NCBI GenBank assembly: GCA_024336345.1
Contig: JANFOG010000006.1
Coordinates: 1,488,001-1,552,000 of the forward strand
Direction: 5' to 3'
Source of the DNA: Mariannaea sp. PMI_226
Lineage: Eukaryota > Ascomycota > Sordariomycetes > Hypocreales > Nectriaceae
Length of the DNA: 64,000 nucleotides
In this document: piece by piece, positions 59,201-64,000 of the stretch
Numbering within the stretch: position 1 is the stretch's first letter
Layout: each line of letters starts with the position of its first letter
Notes under the pieces: model-generated
Database searches by the model: none
What the model was told of the DNA's origin: nothing
What the model saw: only the letters and a program-made list of their open reading frames with translations
Position numbers and translations under genes: made by a program

Positions 59201-59600
59201 AAGACATGTATACGAAAAGCAAGTACCATTGTGCATCACTAGAGCATTTGTTTCGTCCTATTCAGTCGTGTTTCGGCATGCAAGTTCTAGACCCCAAATA
59301 TTCCTAATAAAATAGGCACCATCTAAGTCCCTACAGCTGCATACCATTTAGCCAATGAGGTCATGAAATGACGTCGCTTTGAGACTCGAGGCTTGGCCTT
59401 TGACTAGGAAGTGTCATGATCTTTTGCAAAGCAGCGTATTGCGTTGCGTATTGTACAAAGTAGGCAATCAGGCGTAATTGTCGGCATTTGTTGTCAACTT
59501 GTGATGGTATTAGCAAACAAGCAGGCAGTCAGTCAGTCAGCCAATCCACAAAAGAGAGACACCCCAAAGAGAAAAAGAAAAGAAAACATCCCTCATGCCC
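56216..59600. other. Gene-poor region, 3.4 kb
   Basis: No supportable intact gene. Around 56870-57010 (+) a 45-codon open stretch reads like protein (FGWLIENVTGQGASFTDMSF, then KTSVCYFDAGNEFSTT) after an AG-ending sequence, but no partner exons or start were found and downstream the frame becomes unstructured. The other frames look like chance. Confidence 0.4.
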
Positions 59601-59630
59601 TATGAGTTGAATACCGTCGATAAATCCTCT

Positions 59631-60432
59631 CCCCTACAATGCCGTGTACTACGTACCACGCCCATCTCTGCTAATTTGTGCCCCTAAATTACAATCTAAC
59701 TAAACCTCCTGTATCCAGCTAGCTGGGATGCCGGCGACCCTTGAGTGAAGGCCGGTTAGGTCTCCAGTTAAGCATGACCGTGTGTATTCATTGCCGGAAA
59801 GGCAAAAAAAAAAAAAAAAAAGATACATGTGTCTTCGAGCAATAGGGTCTGCTACTTCTTTCTCTTCTTGCTTGTACGACAGGGATCACACGACGTGTGC
59901 AAGGGGTCCGGCTAGGGGATCTCGCGCGAGTGGCTATGGCGTAAGCGAATCCCCAAAAAAGTCTACGGAAATGGCACAGAAGAAGCTCGGGTGGCGTTTT
60001 CTCATCAATCCACCGGGCTGAGAAGGGGCTGACACCCCTAAAAACAATTTGACACCAAAACGAAGAGAGCAAAGCAAAGAAAGGGAAAAAATCCGAGGGC
60101 GAGGTACCATGTCCAGTTTTCCCCTTGTCAAGTCCTGTCACTCCCCATCATGCTTGGGCTCTTGTCATGACCATCATCAGCCCTACCTACCCGCCGCCCT
60201 GGACCACCAGTCATGATCCCCAAGGCACCCCTGTCTGTTCGCCGACATGGCGCAGTTGATGCTAACGGCCGTGACGGACGAGTCCACTCGCCCAATTTCG
60301 GGGTATCTTTTTTGGTTTTGGTGTTTCTTTGTTTGGAACTGCCCAGTATCGTCAGGCCTGCACAAGGTGTGGCATAGCAGTCAGTGCTATCCATGGATGT
60401 TTTCTGCCCCCCGGTGCCGTGCGGTGGAGGGG
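59631..60432. promoter_or_regulatory. Cluster of nine stress-response pentamers (CCCCT/AGGGG)
   Basis: CCCCT or AGGGG occurs at 59631, 59681, 59902, 59914, 60024, 60035, 60121, 60228 and 60428. This is 450-1250 bp upstream of the GRSGYN-repeat gene. At even base composition about 1.6 would be expected in 800 bp on both strands. STRE pentamers are bound by Msn2/4-type C2H2 factors (SEB1 in Trichoderma; established knowledge). Binding here is inference. Confidence 0.5.
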
Positions 60433-60570
60433 CGTGCACAATCATTCCCCCCCATCGCACCTAATCGCTACCTACATGCGTCCTCATCATCAGCATCATC
60501 ATCATGGTGCCGCACACACATATCAACTACCGTTCGGGAAACATGTGTAAATCGCAAATCCAATCCTGCA

Positions 60571-60577
60571 TATATAG
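60571..60577 (+). promoter_or_regulatory. Candidate TATA box of the GRSGYN-repeat gene
   Basis: TATATAG, about 300 bp upstream of the ATG, is followed by C/A-rich sequence typical of leaders of highly expressed fungal genes: CATTCA hexamers at about 60614-60635, ACCATCA repeats, and ACACC-rich runs up to the start. Confidence 0.4.
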
Positions 60578-60718
60578 CTTCATGATCCCTCCTTGAAATC
60601 AAGGAATATCATCACATTCACATTCACATTCACATCTCATCAACCATCAACCATCAACACACTCTCACCTCGACAACCATACAAGGACAACATCACATAG
60701 ACATCTAGACATAGACAT

Positions 60719-60766
60719 ACACACACACACACACACACACATAGATATATATATATATATATATAT
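60719..60766. repeat. Dinucleotide microsatellites (AC)11 and (AT)11
   Basis: An (AC) tract at 60719-60740 is followed after four bases by an (AT) tract at 60745-60766. Both probably lie in the 5' leader of the GRSGYN-repeat gene and are likely length-polymorphic. Confidence 0.9.
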
Positions 60767-60878
60767 CACAACAACCACCCACCAACACCACAACCACAAG
60801 TCCACAACTCTTCCAACTAATTCTTATAATCCAACTTCTATTTTTTTTCTACAACTTTCTCAACACAAATCATTTACA

Positions 60879-61112
60879 ATGGCTGGCTTCACTCTCACCT
60901 TTGCTCCTACCTCTCTTTCTTACGGCCGATCTGGCTACAACAAGGACGGCGACGACTCTGATCCCAAGCCCAGCTGCACTACCTTTGGTCGTTCCGGTTA
61001 CAATGGACCTGAGGCCGATTATGGCCGATCCGGCTACAACAAGGACGGTGATGACGATGAGGGCAACAAGGGGCGTTCTGGCTACAACTGCCCAAGCCGT
61101 GATTTCGAGTAA
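60879..61112 (+). CDS. GRSGYN tetra-repeat small protein, 77 aa, function unknown
   Basis: Intronless frame from ATG 60879 (context CAATGGC, favourable) to TAA. After a 15-residue leader of Thr/Leu/Phe/Ser there are four exact GRSGYN hexapeptides at residues 16-21, 37-42, 49-54 and 65-70. Copies 1 and 3 share the longer unit YGRSGYNKDGDD, and 25 of 26 bases around them are identical, indicating a recent internal duplication. The linkers are acidic (Asp, Glu, Gly, Pro). Two Cys (33, 71) lie after copies 2-spacing and 4. There is no cleavable signal peptide, membrane segment or dibasic KR/KK processing site. Third codon positions are almost all C or G, as in strongly expressed genes. The upstream region is rich in stress elements. 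I recognise no family; a stress- or development-induced hydrophilic protein, or a peptide precursor, are possibilities. Confidence 0.8.
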   Translation: MAGFTLTFAPTSLSYGRSGYNKDGDDSDPKPSCTTFGRSGYNGPEADYGRSGYNKDGDDDEGNKGRSGYNCPSRDFE

Positions 61113-61869
61113 ACACGCGCGCTCATCACTGCTTTCTCTCTCTCTTTCTTTCTCACTCCCTCTGTCTCCTTACCTTGAGACACAGTTGTGTCCAAGGATT
61201 TGGAGAAGAGACAAAAGAGCACGGAAGAAGCTAGGAAAAGGAAAAAAATAATTTTCCCAAGACCTAGGAAAATACTGCATTGGGCGGCGTTTTTGGAAAT
61301 CATGATCATGATCTTTTTCTCTTTTTTTTCAAACACTTGCATTGGGCGGAGTTGAGAGCTTTTTTTTTCTGTACCTCTCATGCATTCATTCATCATTTTG
61401 TTTCTTCAAGCATCAGCATCAACAGGAGCGTCAGTATCGCATTGCAAAGGAGTTGGAAAAAAAAAAAGGAGAGCATGGCGCGGGGGGGTCGGATAAGAAA
61501 AGGTTTTTCCTTTCTCAATTTTCTTGGAACCAGATTTTGCTGCAATATTTCTTCTGCATTTTTGTCTTGTTCGGCCATCTTGCTGCTTTCGCAACTTTTA
61601 CTTCTACTCAAGCGGACGAGTCAACACCCTGGCGGTACCACAAGTCGGCATTTTACACGAAATTTTATATTTGAGGGTCTTTTTTGTCTTTTTTGTCTTT
61701 TTTTTTTTTTCTAATTGTCATTGAATATTTGTTTTAGATATTAGATTCCTTCATTTATATATATTGGCCATCAAATAAACAGTGTGTGTGCACAGAAGCT
61801 CTCTCCCATCCGTTAATGTGATTCGGTGTCCTTCCAGCTTATCATTTTCCAAAACACCCAATGCTGTGT
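61113..61869. other. Convergent 3' region of the GRSGYN gene and MSS1
   Basis: T/C-rich 3' flank with several T or A homopolymers (61320-61330, 61355-61370, 61457-61468, 61681-61712). The open frames here are low-complexity and not supported. Confidence 0.45.
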
Positions 61870-63825
61870 CTATTTTCCAACACAAAACCTAGAAATAAGA
61901 AATCAAGTCAGCAAAGGTATCTTATCGATCAAGCGTAAAGGAAAAGTAATAGGAACAAATAAACCAATAAGCAAGAGGGTCAAATGGATGGGCATGCATG
62001 AGACAAAAGAAAATGGCTACTCGCGACAGAACTTACTTTTCAAAGATCACGCCCAATACGTCCTCGACATCACCAAACTCTCCGCGCCCCGTGATGCGTG
62101 CAAGGCAATCAGCCGCGTAACGGAGATACTCAGCCGCCAAAACCGCGTCGGCATCCCTCCCGCCCTCCTCGCCCTGCGCCTCAACCATAAAGTCCTCCAA
62201 GTGACGGCGGCACTTGGAGAGAAGTTGTCGCTGCCGCTCCGTCACGCCGAGGAGGTCCTGAAGGTCTTTTGGCAGGTACGTCATATTATCAAAGGAACCG
62301 ACGAGGCTGGTCATAACGTCCTGGATACCACCCGGATCCTTCATGCCCAACGTGGCCGCCTGTGCCTGCTTACACGAGATACACACGAGCTCAGCCGCTG
62401 CTAGTTTTGGATCTCGAGCCCTTACCATCTTCTCAAAGGCTTGAGAGAGTTGGTTAAATCTAGCACCGTCGATCGATTCCTTTTTGTTGATTAAAACAAG
62501 GCATGATTCCGCTTGTGCTGCCAAATCGAGAGTCTCCTCGTCGTATTGGATGAACGGACCGCCCGGGCCCTGTTCCACCGATGCAAGCACTACCACCACG
62601 TCGGAATCTACGGCTTTTTGCTTGGCCCTCCTGATTCCTTCTTCCTCGATTGCACCGATGACGCCTCTCTCGGCTCCTGTACTTGCGCCGGATTGGCCGG
62701 AGCGGAATCCAGCCGTGTCGGCAAACGAGCAAAGATAGCCACGGATATCGAGACTAGCCTCCACGATATCTCTGGTCGTACCCGCTTCCCCGGATACGAT
62801 GGAAGCCTCACGCCCAACGATGATATTCATTAGGGAGCTCTTTCCGACATTTGGCGGCCCCAGAAGCGCGATTCGGATTCCGTTCCTCAGCAGCTCGCTG
62901 CGGTGGCTCCCTTGCTCATGTAACTCGATACTGTGCAGCATCCTGGCCACCTGAACCCGCACATTACTCAATAGATCTGATTCTGATTCATCAAAATGCT
63001 GGTCCTCGGAGAAGTCAATCAGAGCCTCAATCTCGCCGCGAGCCAGCAAGAGCTGCTGCCTCCATGCTTCGTATGCGCGCCCGAGCGTACCCGAGTTACC
63101 ACGTACCGCAGCACGGCGCTGTTGCTCAGTCTCGGCGGAAAGGGTATCACTCAAAGATTCTATTTGCGCCAGATCTAGACGATTGTTGAAAAAAGCTCGC
63201 TTCGTAAACTCTCCAGGCTCGGCGTAGCGTATGCGGCCAGTGACGCTGCAGTTTGGGAGAGCAGAGAGTACAGCCTTGACTGTGGCAGATCCACCATGAA
63301 CATGCAATTCCAGTACATCTTCTCCGGTGACAGTTTTGGGGCTGGGGAAGTAGAGCACAAGTGCCTCCGAATCCAATATGATTGCCTCCTCATTTGGAGA
63401 ATGGGGGCCGTACAGGGATCTTACATGTGCAAATCTCGGTTTGGGCAATGCCTTGGATGGGCACAATGCCTGATATACCTGTTTGGATATTGAAATTAGC
63501 CTACTCAAGTCGACTAGCAAATATAGTTGGTCTGCCTCACATCTAAACATGCAGGACCAGAAATACGAATAACTGCTATACCGGCCTTGCCTTGAGCGGT
63601 TGATAGTGCATATATTGTGTCTCCGATAGCCGGGAAGTTAGACGACTTGTTCCAATTCGCCGCGCTCGCCCTTTGGTATGAGAACGACCTTGCGGCTAAT
63701 TCATGCTTGAAGGGTAACGTCCAACATCTGGACGTTATAGCATGATGGAGGCCCCTGGCAAGCGTCCCAAAAGGCGCAAGGCGGCCTGTCCTGATAAGTT
63801 TTCGAGAGAGACCGCTAGCGATCAT
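61870..63825 (-). CDS. MSS1: Mitochondrial tRNA-modification GTPase MSS1 (MnmE/TrmE family)
   Basis: Three exons: complement(join(61870..61888,62037..63478,63541..63825)), 581 aa. ATG 63825 starts an Arg/Ser-rich mitochondrial presequence (about 65 residues). The TrmE N-terminal folate-binding domain begins GDTIYALSTAQGKAGIAVIR, and intron 1 (62 nt) joins CLD to VYQALCPSK. It is followed by AEPGEFTKRAFFNNRLDLAQ, the G domain with P-loop GPPNVGKS (302-309), EAGTTRD and DTAGF, an NKKE in the NKxD position, and the C-terminal helical domain. The last exon is only 19 nt and encodes FCVGK after a 148-nt intron (GTAAGT..TTCTAG), restoring the CxGK end with the catalytically required Cys. With Mto1/GidA the enzyme makes the carboxymethylaminomethyl/taurine-type U34 modification of mitochondrial tRNAs (family knowledge). 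Confidence 0.95.
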
Positions 63826-64000
63826 TTGCAGATTGTGCTGCACCGAGTCAAATTAATTAGGGTCAGCAAAAAAGGAGCGTGGAAATGGCTGCTATCATGG
63901 TGGAATTGTTGATAGTTAGAAATTTCACCACAATCGCCAATGGCCGGTGGCCTCAGGTGCTGCAGCTGCCCTGGGTGGTAGGTAAGGTACCCGACGTAGT

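Noticed and set aside
60879..61112. Classifying the GRSGYN protein as a ustiloxin-type peptide precursor
   Set aside because: It lacks a signal peptide and dibasic processing sites, and no UstY-like oxidase or other tailoring gene is nearby.
61280..61724. Phe-rich frames downstream of the GRSGYN gene
   Set aside because: Encoded by T homopolymers of the 3' flank and open in several frames.
1..64000. CRISPR array, intact transposon or secondary-metabolite cluster
   Set aside because: No regularly spaced repeats, transposase, integrase, reverse transcriptase, polyketide synthase or peptide synthetase frames were seen.

Overview
This window is nuclear DNA of a filamentous ascomycete (Pezizomycotina), most likely a Sordariomycete and probably of the order Hypocreales. 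The evidence is short spliceosomal introns (about 40-155 nt, GT..AG, CTAAC-type branch points), a formin with the SepA/Bni1 layout, a Zn(II)2Cys6 regulator, and families such as AIM32, CYC2 and VHC1. The species cannot be named from the sequence alone. I modelled 18 protein-coding genes with explicit exon joins, one tRNA-Val and one truncated pseudogene.

Layout, left to right. 1-6.9 kb: a 100-aa conserved small protein (-) and a CobW/COG0523 metal-chaperone GTPase (+) share a promoter holding a striking GATA-type dyad; a 687-aa serine-rich protein of unknown function (-) follows. 6.9-11.1 kb: the vacuolar cation-chloride cotransporter VHC1 (-, five exons). 13.9-20.1 kb: three + genes, namely an AVT-type vacuolar amino-acid transporter and the mitochondrial proteins AIM32 (thioredoxin-like 2Fe-2S) and CYC2 (cytochrome c biogenesis). 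20.4-28.4 kb: the P4 flippase NEO1 (-) and a Zn2Cys6 transcription factor (-, eight exons, zinc cluster split by introns). 30.0 kb: tRNA-Val(AAC). 31.0-42.0 kb: SEC16 (+), the checkpoint clamp subunit HUS1 (-), a RING-type protein (+) and a small membrane protein (-). 42-46.5 kb is gene-poor and carries an argininosuccinate lyase remnant beside a stretch of AT-rich coding-like sequence. 46.5-56.2 kb: a SepA-type formin (+), the tri-snRNP protein SNRNP27 (-) and ER glucosidase I (+). 56.2-60.9 kb is a long gene-poor region ending in a stress-element-rich promoter for a 77-aa protein built from four GRSGYN repeats (+). 61.9-63.8 kb: the mitochondrial tRNA-modifying GTPase MSS1 (-).

Most genes are housekeeping and belong to a few themes: secretory and membrane traffic (SEC16, glucosidase I, NEO1, formin-driven polarity), vacuolar transport (VHC1, AVT), mitochondrial function (AIM32, CYC2, MSS1), and genome/RNA maintenance (HUS1, SNRNP27, tRNA-Val). 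There is no biosynthetic cluster, intact transposon or CRISPR array.

The most novel element is the GRSGYN-repeat gene at 60.9 kb: a tiny repetitive protein with no signal peptide, codon use typical of strongly expressed genes, a 5' leader of roughly 0.3 kb, and nine stress-response pentamers upstream. Secondary points are the GATA dyad at 2.0 kb, four GCGCC motifs spaced exactly 10 bp apart upstream of HUS1, functional motifs carried on very small exons, and the argininosuccinate lyase relic.
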